The notes beneath the pieces are model-generated. The model was not told the origin of the DNA, made no database searches, and was given only the letters and a program-made list of their open reading frames with translations. From Earliella scabrosa (Eukaryota > Basidiomycota > Agaricomycetes > Polyporales > Polyporaceae), in assembly GCA_022605405.1 (NCBI GenBank), contig JABYQQ010000012.1, positions 558,001-622,000 of the forward strand: a stretch of 64,000 bases of DNA, in the 5' to 3' direction. This document shows, piece by piece, positions 1-11,633 of the stretch (positions are counted from its first letter, which is position 1; every line of letters starts with the position of its first letter). A program made the translations under genes and the position numbers.

Positions 1-452
1 CCGTCATGGCTGTCAGATGAGGTGCGCCACCTGCGAGACGAACCGCGGTGCACAACACTGACGTGATGCAGGAGTATATTACGTTGCGCCAACACCTTCT
101 CATCGACGGCACTCGAGGTGCGTTGAATTGGTACATTTCGCAGATGCACAACAACGACCTCGAAGATAACCTCGGTAAGTCGTTTTCTCTTCCCGCCTCC
201 CCATATTGATACTGACGTTATGCATCCGGCGTAGAAATCCCTGAAGAACGAAAGAAGCTTCCGGCCCCGTCACTCGTAGCGCTCCCAATGCGGGACGTGC
301 TATGCTTACCGCCCCTTGTCAAGGCCGCGATGACTAAGTGGGGAATCGAGGTCGAGTATGTCGAGCTACAAGCTGGGCATTGGGCGCAGCTCGAGCTCTC
401 GGAAGAGTTCAACGAAGCTATGCATCGTTGGTTGGAGAGATTGTCTCCCTAA
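1..452 (+). CDS. alpha/beta hydrolase (epoxide hydrolase-like), 3' end only
   Basis: Only the C-terminal part of the gene is inside the window. Three exons can be joined: 1-21, 72-174 and 235-452, with GT..AG introns of 50 and 60 nt; the stop codon is at 450-452. The translated end contains GALNWY, then a strand with a conserved Asp position region (ALPMRDVLCLP), and finally the AGHWAQLE segment in which the His is the catalytic base of the alpha/beta hydrolase triad. This arrangement (GPLNWY-like cap segment, later H-W with E/Q) is typical of soluble epoxide hydrolases and relatives. The nucleophile elbow and oxyanion residues lie outside the window, so the exact substrate class cannot be stated. 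It is convergent with the biotin gene, with stops 139 bp apart. Confidence 0.8.
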
Positions 453-591
453 CAGGCGGTGTGTGGCATATCACTAAGATCTGCGGGCGGGAGCTGTATG
501 ACGAAACCGTGCGGTTGATGTTTCGAAACGTCGTGTACATTGGACAAAGCAGACGCAGTCCTTGAAATGGGAGGTAGGGAGCAATCACCGA

Positions 592-3305
592 TCAACACTT
601 GTTCTGCCGCAATGCAGTCCACACTCTCTGTTCCACGGCGGAGACCACCTCTGGGGGAGTGTTAAGGCTGAGCATGAAGTAAGCGACGTTGCCGAGCGTC
701 CGGTAGTGGATCCCAAAGGGTGAACCGCCTGGTGCCGGCGACAGGTTACCGTCGTCCTGTACGGCAACCCTAATGGACTCCAGTATTGCCCTCGCGGAGT
801 GGGACTGGTACCCTACGAGACAAAAGCCACCCATTAGACTGCGCCCACGACGGGAGGTTCTGAGGAGGATGTCCCTACCAGCGTCCTGATCCTTGATTTT
901 GATGCTCAACACAGTGCCGAACGCCATGGTCTCCGCGACGTGCGTCATCCTCGACACCGCGTTGACAAACTCGGGGTCCCAAAAGCTCCACACTGCAGTC
1001 TCCCTCGCCCGCTCCGACGCAGGCTCGGGGACATTCCATCGCCTGCGCGCTTCTGTCCAAGCGTCAGTCCTGGAGAACGTCTCGACGAGTTCCAGCGTCT
1101 CGTTTGCAACTTCGCACCCGACGGGATATGCGGTGTAGCTGTGTCCGTGGAGGAGTGCGTCGACCTTGTTGTCGCTGAGGAAGGCGCGATAGATTGAGTC
1201 CGATGCGAGGGTGACGGATAGAGGAACCAGGCCACCGGTGAGGATCTTTGCATGGACGGATATGTCCGGCGTCACACCGAGCAGGGGGTGTGTGGTCGGC
1301 AAGCCGAGGCGATAGAGCCCAACGAAGACCTCGTCGAAGATCACGGGAAGCCCGGACCACTCTGAGGGAGACGATGATCGTGATGACGAAGGGGATGAGC
1401 GCACCGCGTCGATAAGGACGCGCTGGAATAGCGGATCGACGAAGATCATCCCACCTGCACCCATTACGATGGGCTCCAGGATGAGCGCGGCGATGGTGGG
1501 TCCATCGCCATTTTCTAGCCTTTGCAGGGTACGCTCGATGTAGCCCCGATAGACTGCTGCGAGCGGGGATTTGAGCCGTTCCTCTACGTTGTACGTCCAC
1601 GGGAGCGAGACTGTGGCCACATCCGCCACACCGTCCTCTGTTTCGGCAGCGATGGCAGGCGGGAGGCTCACGACGGTGCGGCCTCCACGGATGGACACGG
1701 TAGGCGGGTCGAACCAGTAGCCCTTGGCGTCGTGCCATTCGCAGGTGTACACGCCCTCCTCGCACGCGTCCATCGCACCGATAGTGTCGCCGTGATAGCT
1801 CCCTTTCAGGCCCAGGATGCCTAGGTTCTTCCTTGGCGGACCACCCAATGTCCCGGCTTCGCGTGTGGCGAACGCGCGGAGCGCCATCTTGATCGCGACC
1901 TCCATGCCTGTCGAGCCGTCATCGGAGAAGAATGCGCGCGATGCCCAGCCGCGCCCTGGCCCGTCCTGTACGAGCCGTTCGGCGAGTTTGAGGGCGGGAA
2001 GGTGGGCGGCCTCGGGAAACATGACATGGCCGTAGCGTCCGGCGGCGCGAGCGGCTGCCATAGTCAGCGCAGGATGCGCATGTCCGACAGCTTGGGTCCA
2101 CCAACTCGCGGAGCCGTCAAGTTGAGGTTCAAGAAGAGAATATCCCGAGGCCGAGCTAGCATTCGTAGATGGTGAGCTTGATCTCCGGTGACCGTTGTAG
2201 ACGCTGAAGAAGTCTCCCCATGCGTTGTCGATGATGTTGACATCTGCTTCCTGCTTGACGTGTCCATGTTGAACAAACGGCCACCAAAACGTGTCGAGGG
2301 CGCGTCGGGGCATAGACTCAAGTTCGGCTAGGCGGCTGGCGTGACAGGTATCGAGGTGGTTGAGGACATCAAAGATCGGGCTGTCCCCGGACGCTGGGAC
2401 AATCTCCTCGTAGTATCGTTCCGTAAGCGATGCATCGGTGGCTGCATCAGCATGTCGTTCGGGAGGCCGCTGAACGGACATAACCGGGACACCGCGCTCG
2501 CCGAAGTACGGCATAAGATACTCCCAGTTCCGATAGTATTCGTCCCGAAAGAGGAGGAGAGCGTCCACAATGTATCCGCGAAGCAACATAGCTTCGTATG
2601 AGGCAATCGTCGAAGAGATGCCACCCAATCGCGAGTCGCCGATCAGCACGGCTGGAAGGAATAGTGGCCGATAGCTGTCCAGTTGCGTGGTGCCCGAAAG
2701 CGTGGGGCTGTGTACGCCTGCCGACCTGCGTCAGCTACGTTGATGACGAGATGTGCGCGCAGCGTGACTAGCAGTGAAGTAGAAACACTGACCTCCCGCT
2801 GTCTCGACATACATGTGGCTGGGTGCGCTCGCCCCAGATGCACAACGACGCACATGATTCGCAACGGCATTGACGAATGCATGGTCAGTTGGCACGACTC
2901 TCTGCATCGTACATCGTCAGTATGTGGTGAAGAGCACGAGAAATTAAATCTTACGTCTATCGCGCCATTTGCACTGGCGCGGCGGGCAGCGAGATGCGGA
3001 CTAACAGGATCATCGAAGCGGTAGAGACACTTAGTGTGAACTTGACTCTTATGTTGTCCCGCTAATACCAGCACGCGTCTGTGATGCGGATCTAGAATGT
3101 TAGAGAGGGCATAGACCAGGTATAGGTTCACATACTCATCATCTGCCTCGGACATAGGTCCGGTGCTGACCGGCTTTAGATAGTAAACCTTGCGTCCGCT
3201 AGCTACCGACGCCCGAACGAGCGCGGAGGTCAAGACGGTTTTGCCTACGTCGGTGTTGGCACCGAAAATTTGGTGGACCCGCAGGTTTTTGAACAGCAGA
3301 GACAT
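592..3305 (-). CDS. bifunctional dethiobiotin synthetase / DAPA aminotransferase
   Basis: This gene encodes two consecutive steps of biotin synthesis in one polypeptide, as in plant BIO3-BIO1 and many fungi. The N-terminal part (start codon at 3303-3305) has the dethiobiotin synthetase P-loop GANTDVGKT at residues 15-23, then YLKPVSTGP and DDPVSPHLAAR. After several short introns (one with donor after ETAGG, rejoining at VHSPTLSG) the frame runs into a long last exon from about 2690. That exon has the link VLIGDSRLGGI and a PLP-dependent class III aminotransferase domain: DGSASWWTQAVGHAHP, FDEVFVGLYRLG, and HAKILTGGLVPLS, whose Lys should bind PLP. In other fungi the enzyme is mitochondrial; I see no clear presequence. 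The first intron after SEADDE is not resolved with certainty. Confidence 0.9.
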
Positions 3306-4288
3306 GGCGAATGGGCCTCGATGACTGCTATTGCAGTTCAGACAATTGGATGCTCCTCATACCAGGGCCTCCAGCCGGGATTGGGAGTTAGATCGGCGTA
3401 CTATATGCTTAGTACGCCTTCCTAGAAACTTTCTAATTGCTGCCGTAAGTTTCGTCAGTACTGTCGTGATCTGGGAGAGCTACGTACGAGCTTATGCTGC
3501 CGTAGAGACGGAAGAGCGCGAAAGTTCGTTTCAAGTTGGAGGCAAGGTCTGTGTGCTGGTCAGTGGTCACGACAGTGGTGTGACAGCAATTGGGTCGGAA
3601 AGTTTAAGTTGGGAGCCCGAAGCTCAGGCGCCTATTGAATGGTTCTACATGCCTCCGGTTAACCATCAAGATGTCGCTCACGGTTGTTAGAGGCGATCCA
3701 GGTACTTAGGTACTCAGTAGGATATAGTCCTGAAGCGGTCCTATGCCAGTAGTACGTGCGGAGATGTGGAGTTTTCATTGACGCCAAGACCACGGAAAGT
3801 TAGTTGCCTCGACTAGGTCACAGTAACCGATGCAGACATGCAGTAGTCAGCAGTCGCCTCATGCTCATCCCCAACCACCTATATAGCATGCGGCGGCATG
3901 ACAAGCCAACGAGAAGTTGGAACTTGGAACAACCCCTGCAGATCTCGGAATGAAACGCGAAGTCGTTGCCAAGACTTTCGGCGCGGCCTCCCGATAAGGC
4001 AAATGTAGCTTATGCAAGCAGAGGGAACGACATACATGATGCTGGGCAGCGGGCGCTGCAATCCAAGGCTGTCCTCTTGCATTGCACTGCGCAGACCCTC
4101 GCCTCATCGTCTCAGTCGGTCGCAGTCTTCTCGCAGGCAACTGCGCCCAGTACATAAGCTCTTCACGATTACGACCTCCTCCAACCTCACGACGGACTAC
4201 ACCCATCTGTAGCTCCAGCCTCACGACTTATCCTATCGCCTTTGCGCTCTCCCTCTCATCTCGCCACCATCCTTGGTAATCCATCGCG
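3306..4288. other. intergenic, divergent promoter region
   Basis: This 983 bp stretch separates the minus-strand biotin gene from the plus-strand MARVEL gene, so it should hold both promoters. Short open frames occur on both strands (for example 3331-3690) but their translations are Arg/Ser/Cys-rich, with no domain-like segments or splice support. I see no repeat or RNA gene. Confidence 0.5.
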
Positions 4289-5963
4289 ATGCCATTCCTA
4301 GACACGATCCAGAATGCTGCCCTCAGAGTGTTCCCGGAGAAGAAGCCGGCTTTGCCTACGCACGGATCTAACACGGGAATCGGGAGTGGTGGGGTGGTCC
4401 CCTTCGAGGACGATGTGAGTACTCTACCTTCGCCGGTCTCCATCGTCACCATCGATGCACTTGTCTGTCCCCGGTGTCTACACACCGCCCTTCGTGCGGT
4501 GTTCACCGTCGTGAGCGCCGTTCTCGGCGTACCCATGCACTGCCGCGCGACCCCCGGCACGGTCGCATGAGGGCGCACTGCGGCCGAGTGCCCATTACGT
4601 AAGGTTCATGTTTCTTGAACCACATCCTCGTCGCGTCTATGGAGCAGGGCACCGACATCGGAGGCTACCTAGTTTTCCTCCTGTTCATCCCAGTACTGTC
4701 GACAATATGGATTTGGGTTCATATTCGCGTCTTATTTTCCGAGTTCGGCAGCAGCTGACAATCGCGTCTGCGCGCTTAGATGATTGTCTCAAAACCAGCC
4801 ATCGTCTTCCACGTTTCCCAAGTATTCTTCAACTTCCTTGCCATGGCTACAATGGCAGGTGCTGCATCATTCCAAGCCAGACACAAGGTTGGCCCATGTA
4901 CGTACTTCACATCTCTACGAGACGCGAGCCTGACCTCATACGCGTCCGTCGCTTCCAGCCGGCTTGAGTGGCTTTGCCATCTTCATTGCTGTCATCGGCA
5001 TGTTCTACTCCCTGTTCATTCTCCTCGTTCCCGTCATATACGAGAAGTACGACAAAGGAGCACGCCTCGCACGCGCCCTCAGGGAGACCCGTGTCGCGTT
5101 CATTCTGTCCGGCACTGGAACGGCTGTCAGTCTCCTCATCGCGTAAGTTTCGCTTAGTGTGCGCATAAGGACGCCAGGCTCATCGGATCACAGCTTTATT
5201 GTCACCATCTCTGCCTGGACGCAGCCTGGCTGCAAGGATCCTACCAAAGATCCCAATGCTAAGCTCGGAAAGGACTTCCAGAACGGACTGAGTGGATTCT
5301 GTAGCACGAAGAAGGCGGCTGCCATATTCTTCTGGCTTGTGTTTGGTCAGTCGTGCTCAACCAGGATTGGGAGATTGACACTGACTTGTGCTGGCAGTGT
5401 TCTGGTGCTGCTCGTTGACCTTGACCATCCTCAATTGGCGGAACAACAAGACCCACCGTCCCCGTGACCCTCCCTTCACCCATCCTGTCGAGGCGTCCGA
5501 GGGCTCCGTATACGAGCGCACCGATGACCGTGACGATGATGGTTCCGACGAGGAAGCGGCTCACAAGCCTTACTCCGATAATGGAAACGCGCCGTACTCC
5601 CCCTTCAGCGATGCCAACCGCCTCTCCGGAGTTCCCACCAATGCGTCTTCCGGAAATGTCTCCTATCAGTCTCCTTCCGCTCCTGCGTTTGGTAGCTCGC
5701 AGCCTGCTCCTCGACAGAGTATTGACGCATACGGCGCATTTTCGGACCCCGCACCCAGTGGGTTCGCCGGTGGGTTTGCTCCACCAAACCAGTACTCAGA
5801 CAGCGGACCCCGGGTCAGCCGTACCATGCAATACGCGGACCCGTATGCCGCTGTGCGCGCGTCCCTATCCGGCGGACAGACCAGTCCAGGTGGCGGTAAC
5901 GTTACGCCTCCGACTGGTGGCCCTCCCCCACCAGGCTACTCGTCATACGGCGGTTACAGGTGA
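4289..5963 (+). CDS. MARVEL-type four-helix membrane protein with Pro/Ser-rich tail
   Basis: Five exons join cleanly: 4289-4414, 4780-4897, 4959-5142, 5194-5345 and 5398-5963, giving 381 residues. The first half has four hydrophobic segments: around IVFHVSQVFFNFLAMAT, GFAIFIAVIGMFYSLFILL, VAFILSGTGTAVSLLIAFIV and KAAAIFFWLVFVFWCCSLTL. A Cys-containing loop (QPGCKDPTK...GFCSTKK) lies between helices 3 and 4, the usual MARVEL layout. After helix 4 comes a cytosolic tail of about 180 residues, first acidic, then rich in Ser, Pro, Gly and Tyr, ending PPPPGYSSYGGYR. That end carries a PPxY-type (PPGY) motif, which in yeast recruits Rsp5-type ubiquitin ligases. The first intron is unusually long at 365 nt. 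Such proteins sit in the plasma membrane or sorting compartments; the role here is inferred. Confidence 0.85.
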
Positions 5964-6362
5964 TGGCACATACCGGAAGACGCGGACGCTTGGAAAGCAT
6001 TGTAGTCTACGCTGTGAAGGACACGGACATTTGTGCTGGAGACGAGTGCTTTGCCCTTGGCTTCGATTGCACAGCTATAGTACACGCTAACTTATGACTG
6101 CGACGAGTTTCTTCACTCTCCATCTAATTCGCTCCGTTGTATTACTATAGCTTCTATCTACACGACCTTCACAGCCTCTATGTCGTCGGCTGTCATTCTG
6201 AGGGTATATGTTCCAGACACAAGACGTGCTACGCGTGGAATGGAGGAGTTGGACGCGACCAGCGGATGAAGCGCGAGGCGCGCTCCGTGGGAAGCAGCCA
6301 CGATGGCGTTGTTGACGTCTGTTTGCATTCAACTCTTGTTCCATTTCACCATCTCGACCACC
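5964..6362. other. intergenic
   Basis: This 399 bp region holds the 3' region of the MARVEL gene and the 5' region of the next plus-strand gene. The segment just before the next start contains an ATG at 6303 in the same frame, giving a 20-residue hydrophobic extension, so the next gene could start there. I see nothing else. Confidence 0.4.
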
Positions 6363-9300
6363 ATGGCCCCGCGGCCGCGCGACGCCCCGCCCGCCCCTGG
6401 ACTGCTCGCGACTGCTTTCAGCTTTGTTTCGCGCGAGATTGAATCGTTTATCACCACCGCGACGGGTGGGGAGATCCAGCAGGTGCGTCGGTACAGGCGC
6501 CTGGTTAGGGTTAGGTGTGGTGGTTGGACGCGTCGAACTGAACATCTCGCGTCTTGAAACCCAGCCGGAGGCCTCTTCATCGCGAGTAACGCTTGATGGA
6601 AGAAGACGGGAGCGCGATGAGGGGAAGGATGGGAGAGGAGAGAAGGAGAAGGACCGAGAGCGGGAGCGGGAGAGGAGGGCGAAGCGCGTCAGGAAGCGAA
6701 GCGAAGTTGACACTGATAGGGCGCGCGCCAGGAGGAAGCTGCGCGAGGAGGCGGACGGGGAGCGTGCTGTGAGGGTCATGAAGAAGAAGTCAACATCGAA
6801 CTTGCAGAAGGAGAGGGTGCCGGAGCCGGAGCTGGAAAGGGAGAGGGAGAGGGAGAGGTCGTCTGAGCGGGAGGCCGCTGATGATGAGGATGGTGCGTTC
6901 CCCACTCTGGGCCTCGTGAAGCTGACATTGACATCCCCACAGACGAACTACCCATGAAACCGCTACCAAAATCCCTGAAGAAGAGGCGTGAAGCAGCCGC
7001 AAAGAGCCTCCAACGCGTTGCAGAGCCTGAAGTTGAAGTCGATCCACAGCCGCAGCCACCAACGAAGAAACCAGTGGGGGAGACTTCAGGTATGTTCCAC
7101 ATAGTCCTGAAAATGTTTGCGATGGATACTGAACCTCACTAGAAGATTTGTCCAACCTCATGCCGCCCCCACCGAATCCGATCCCTCCGCCTACCCCCCT
7201 GACAGCACGATTAGCAGCCCCGTTCCCCACCATGCCTGGCTCGCTCTTCCCTCGTTCCGAGTCCCTCATGCCGGAACCCGTGCCGGCCAGCCTTCAACGC
7301 AGGATCCCTCGTCCGCGCACACCATCACCTCCACCACGCAGTCCCAGTGCAGGGCCGCTAGAGCAAGACGATGCTGGAGGACCGCCTCCTATGGCCTCAC
7401 CTCGTCGTGAGAGTTCTCGAGATCGTCGCAGGGAGAATAGCAGAGATGGCAGCCACGGACGTGCTGGCCCATCGACTATGCGGGAGTCGTCGCAGCATCG
7501 CGAAGAGACCACTCGTGCTGACGGTGACGATGGTCCGAGAAGCTCCTTCGTTGAATCATCAGAGTTGGCTGCGCGACCAAGATCCTCAAAGGGCAAGGAA
7601 CGAGAAATCGATACATCCGGGGAAATCAGAGTCCGCGGGAAGGAGCGAGAGCTCCGAGAGGCCCGAGAGGATCATGCGCGAAATGCCCATGAACGGGATG
7701 ATGATGAGCGCGAGAGGGACAAGCAACGGATACGGATGCTTGAGGAGGAGGTTGCGCGTTTGCGGGCGCAGGTATGTCAGGTCTTCGAGCTATGTACCGC
7801 GAGGGTTGCTGATGCCGCCATACACAGCTCGCGTTAAAGTCCAGCCCAAGTTCAATGCCGCCGCCCCCACCTCCACCACCTCCACCCCTCTTCAGAACCC
7901 AGCCACAGACTGTCTCAACAGGGGGCACCACGAACTTCCTCGCATCCGCTCGCGCAAGTCTCAAGCCTACTGCTCCGCCTGTCGAAGCCCCTATCAATGG
8001 CGCAGCATACGGCGGTGCACGTACGCGCAAGACCGGGCAGCCAACGTTCAATATGCCGTCAGACAAAATGGCAGCGTTCCTGCGCGAGATGAAGAGCGTG
8101 CGATTACGCAAAGTCAGTGGTAGGGCCGGGTCCATGGGCCCGCCTGTGTTTCCTCCATCTGCTGCGGGTGACGTCGCTGGGGAACCATCTCGGAGCACTA
8201 GCAACCATATGAGCGATGCGCGGAGAGCCGCCATTATGGGAGATACATCGTTCGATACTGGTGTGGCTGCGAGAATCTTCATTGGGGAGAAGCGGAAGCG
8301 GGAAGCTCTGGACGAGACGGCTGGTACGTGCAGCTTCCGAACGAATGGATGCTGGGTACTGATGGATATGCACAGCTGGTCCCGCTAAACGTCGGGAGAC
8401 GACCTTCCTACGTTCGGAGAAGACTGCCGACTTCTCGTCGGCGTCCAGTTCTCAATCATCTTCGTCCGCATCAAGCTCACAGTCATCAGCTTCAGGCTCT
8501 CAGGCCTCTGCTCCAAGCTCTCAGTCAAGTGCAAACTCGACTGAGGCTTCCCTGTCGCGCTCTGTAACATCCCGTCCGAAGCTGAGGGGTCCGCTCCGGA
8601 TCTGGCCAACACGTTCCGAAGCCGACACCACGACGCCGTCCTTATGCTCAGACAACGAGAACGACCATAGTGAGGACAAGCCTCCTGACACCCCTTCTGA
8701 CATCGGGCGCGGTATCGATGACAATGCGCAGTCGGTCAAGCCGAGGGAGCGTCAACTGGACCAGGAGCCCGAGATCATCGACGTCGATGCATTGGAAACA
8801 CCGCCGAAGCGTCAGCAAAGTCGGAGCGCAAGCCCGATCGTTGAGGCGGAATCCAGGAAAGATGCATTCGCGCGTCGGCCTCCTGCGAATCCGATGCCTA
8901 CAAGGTCCCCAGTCAAGCCGATGCCTCCAGCCCGTGTCAGAACCAAGGACCCTGCTCCCTCGAAACTCCCTCTCCCGCGCAGGGTGCCCATAGCGCCCCA
9001 GCGAGACCCGGGCTCGGACAGTGACGATCCACTGCTCATGGATCGTGGATCGCGCAGTCAGAGCCTTACGGAACAGCTTCGGGACGAGATGCCCATCGCG
9101 GGACCTTCCCGAAGGTCGCGAGAGCACAGCAGCGAATTTGCGTCCGCCCCAGTCCGCAGTCGGTCGCAGTCGCAGTCTCAACCGGCGGGACAGGTCTTTG
9201 AAGAGCCGCAGCAACCAGAGTCGCGGCCGAGGTCAAGGCTGTCGAATCACGCGCGGAGGCGGTTGACGCTGGACGAGGAGTTGCGCAAGGCGGGCGATAG

Positions 9301-9577
9301 TCTCTGGCGGGAGTCGTCCGAAGAGCCTGAGCGGCCTCCGAGTCCACCTCAGGCGGATTTGGACAGCGGGCACCTTGTAGCGTTGGGCACGAAGAGCAGT
9401 AAGCGGGGCTTTCTTGCTCGGGGAGGTGGGGCGGGTGCGCCCGTGTTCATGGGTGAGGGGTATGTGCAGGGTGTGAGCGCGGAGCATGAGCTCGAGGCTA
9501 CGGAAGTGGCGAGATCCAGGAGTGCGAGCATGAGCACTAGCGTTGGGGGGACATCTAGGAGTTCGAGGAGAAGGTGA
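6363..9577 (+). CDS. large low-complexity Arg/Glu/Pro/Ser protein, function unknown
   Basis: Six exons join in frame: 6363-6482; 6565 to about 6891; then exons beginning at DELPMKPLPK, EDLSNLMPPPP, LALKSSPSS and GPAKRRET, ending at the stop at 9575-9577. The start at 6363 has a good context (ccaccatgg). The N-terminus is a short hydrophobic/amphipathic segment (LLATAFSFVSREIESFITTAT). It is followed by a mixed-charge Arg/Glu stretch, a Pro-rich stretch, a short coiled coil (ERERDKQRIRMLEEEVARLRAQ region), a run of ten prolines near 7858-7888, a Ser-rich block and a basic Ser/Arg C-terminus. A moderately ordered island (FNMPSDKMAAFLREMKSVRL to SFDTGVAARIFIGEKRKRE) may be the conserved core. 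The composition suggests a nuclear or scaffold protein, but I do not recognise the family. Confidence 0.8.
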
Positions 9578-9867
9578 GAAGATGTGGCGGGGAGCGTGCG
9601 CTTGCAGTGTACGAGGTGTGATCTCATATTTTGTCGATTTGTCCATTGCTCTCGATCTGGCGTTGCTTGGCTGTTGTGCATGTCTATCTGTCGCTGTTCG
9701 CAATCTATTGGTATCTATTGTTTTGACCTGTGTGGCCTTGCATGCCCGGAGGCCTGAACCTAAGCCTCTCAATTTTGCTCCAACTCGTATGCGTTTTCCT
9801 CGAACACAAACATTCATATCGTACATCGTTCGTAGTGGCTCGCCTCCTACGGTATAACTTTGCTCGC

Positions 9868-11633
9868 TCAACACCCACCGCGCCCACTTCCGGTAGACTC
9901 GGACGATGCTGGAGAAGGAACCTCGTCCAGCACCGAAGAACGCTCTGAGTGAACGTCCTCTGGGTATGCGTCGCCTTCCTGTGGGCGTTCGATACCGAAC
10001 GAGGCGAGTGAGCCCACCACACGATTGAAGACGAGCGTGTCGGTGCCGATGCGCGTGGAAAGACCGTCCAACGTGCCGATCTCCGTGTGGCGATGGCGGG
10101 TCCTGCGATCGACGGCTTGTAGATTCAGCATGAAGCGCGAGACGAGGACCGCGGTGAGTCTGCGTGCCAATTGAGCTGGATACGAAGTGGAGAACATGAA
10201 CTGAAGGAAAACGTACGGCTCCGTGAAGAGTATCACGTAGCTTCCAACAGATATGGTGGCTGTTGCGACCTGGAGGGGGCTTAGTTAGCTGGGGTGTCGA
10301 CTGGTTTCGCTGCATAAGAGACTTCGGTTGAGACTTGCCGAATGCAGTGTGAAGACGAGATGGAGTGTGTTGAGCGTCAGCAAAGACCTACGAGGACGAA
10401 TCGTGAGTTAACCAGAAGTAGACATTCGCAATGGATTTTGATGGCTTACATGAAGTACACGCTTCCTGCAGGGTGCAACAGAACCAACTTTGAGTACTTG
10501 TTGCACTGAGACCTCGTGTACACACTCACCGTCTCGTACAAGGGTGTACGCGAGTGAATGGTCCTTGAACGAAATCCCCTGTCTGTATAGAGTGGCCCAT
10601 GTGATGGAGATCAAGAGGATGTCGGCGGACATCAGTGACGACCGGGTCCCGATCACGACTAGAGGTCGACGTCAGAAGGCGAAGCCCTGCCCGTAATACA
10701 TATCTCAAGTACGTACATCTGGCATCGGCGTTATGTTAGTGATTGACGCAAGCGATGAGAAGGATTTGCACGTACGCTTCTGCTGTTCGATGGTTGAGTT
10801 CTGTCCTTGCCACGCATCCCACCCGTGCAATGATGGTACCATCCAGAGCCCATATGTAAACCTACCATTACGAGGAACCACACGCGTAAGTTGAGCGGAC
10901 ACCTACACTGAAGGGAGCTCCGTACCCCGTACAGTCCAAAAGGCACCATGCAGAGGAGGAATATTAGGGCGGAAATGGGCCGATTTCGGCATAGGGCATA
11001 TGCACGCAGTCCAGAGAACCCTGCACACAATCATAAGTTATTAAGTAGGCCTTGCTCACCCACGGGCACAATCGTATGCACTCACCAGCCCATGGAACAT
11101 ACTGCAGGATTGTCATCACTGCACCTGCCTTGACGCCTGCCCGACAACTGCAAGACCGACAGCCCATCAGCTCGCCGCATATCCGCAGTCAAGCAAGCAT
11201 GTACCTCTAATTTAACGCCTCAGTCAGTCGCGCACCGGATGGATAGAAATAAGCACGCACAGCGATGGTGGGAAGTGCGGAGTTTGCGATTCCGAATATG
11301 TGGTACGAGAGGCTGATATACCTGTTCATGAAGAACAAGACCGTTGCGCCAGTCCATCTTCTCTCCCAGAACAGATTGACTTCGTCGGGGAACGTGACGA
11401 GGTATTCGCATATGAGAACCACTAGTATGCGGCGTGCCCCTCAGTGAGAGCAAGGGTGAGAGCTAGCTGAACATACCCAGTGCTGCCGTCTGGGTGTATG
11501 TTTGGGGATACCTGCATGGGTATTGCAGTCAGGCTCTTACTAATGTGGACAAATACGCTCTATGCCAGCGGACGTACAAGGTAGCGTATGCTGCGATAAG
11601 CGCTGCACTCCGAGCATCGTTGGATGCGGACAT
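9868..11633 (-). CDS. DUF6533-type multi-pass membrane protein
   Basis: The N-terminal exons can be joined: MSASNDARSAALIAAYATL, then YPQTYTQTAALV, then VLICEYLVTFPDEVNLFW with RRWTGATVLFFMNRY. The YEYLxTFxxEVxLxW signature followed by TGATVLFFxNRY is the hallmark of basidiomycete DUF6533 proteins. Later exons encode further hydrophobic segments (FSGLRAYAL, ALIFLLCMVPFGLYGV, SADILLISITWATLYR, SLAYTLVRDG). A final exon carries SRFMLNLQAVDRRT and an acidic Ser-rich tail, with the stop at 9868-9870. The family has about seven membrane helices and is greatly expanded in mushrooms; its function is unknown. There are many short introns (at least seven), and I have not fixed each middle junction. 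Confidence 0.85.

Noticed and set aside
3331..3690. Plus-strand open frame of 119 codons upstream of the biotin gene
   Set aside because: No domain-like segment, no splice-supported extension and no promoter signal; most likely chance.
9233..10315. Minus-strand open frame of 360 codons
   Set aside because: It runs antisense through the C-terminus of the low-complexity gene and across the DUF6533 gene in a different frame. It is Arg/His/Ser/Thr-rich with no domain, as expected for a shadow frame.
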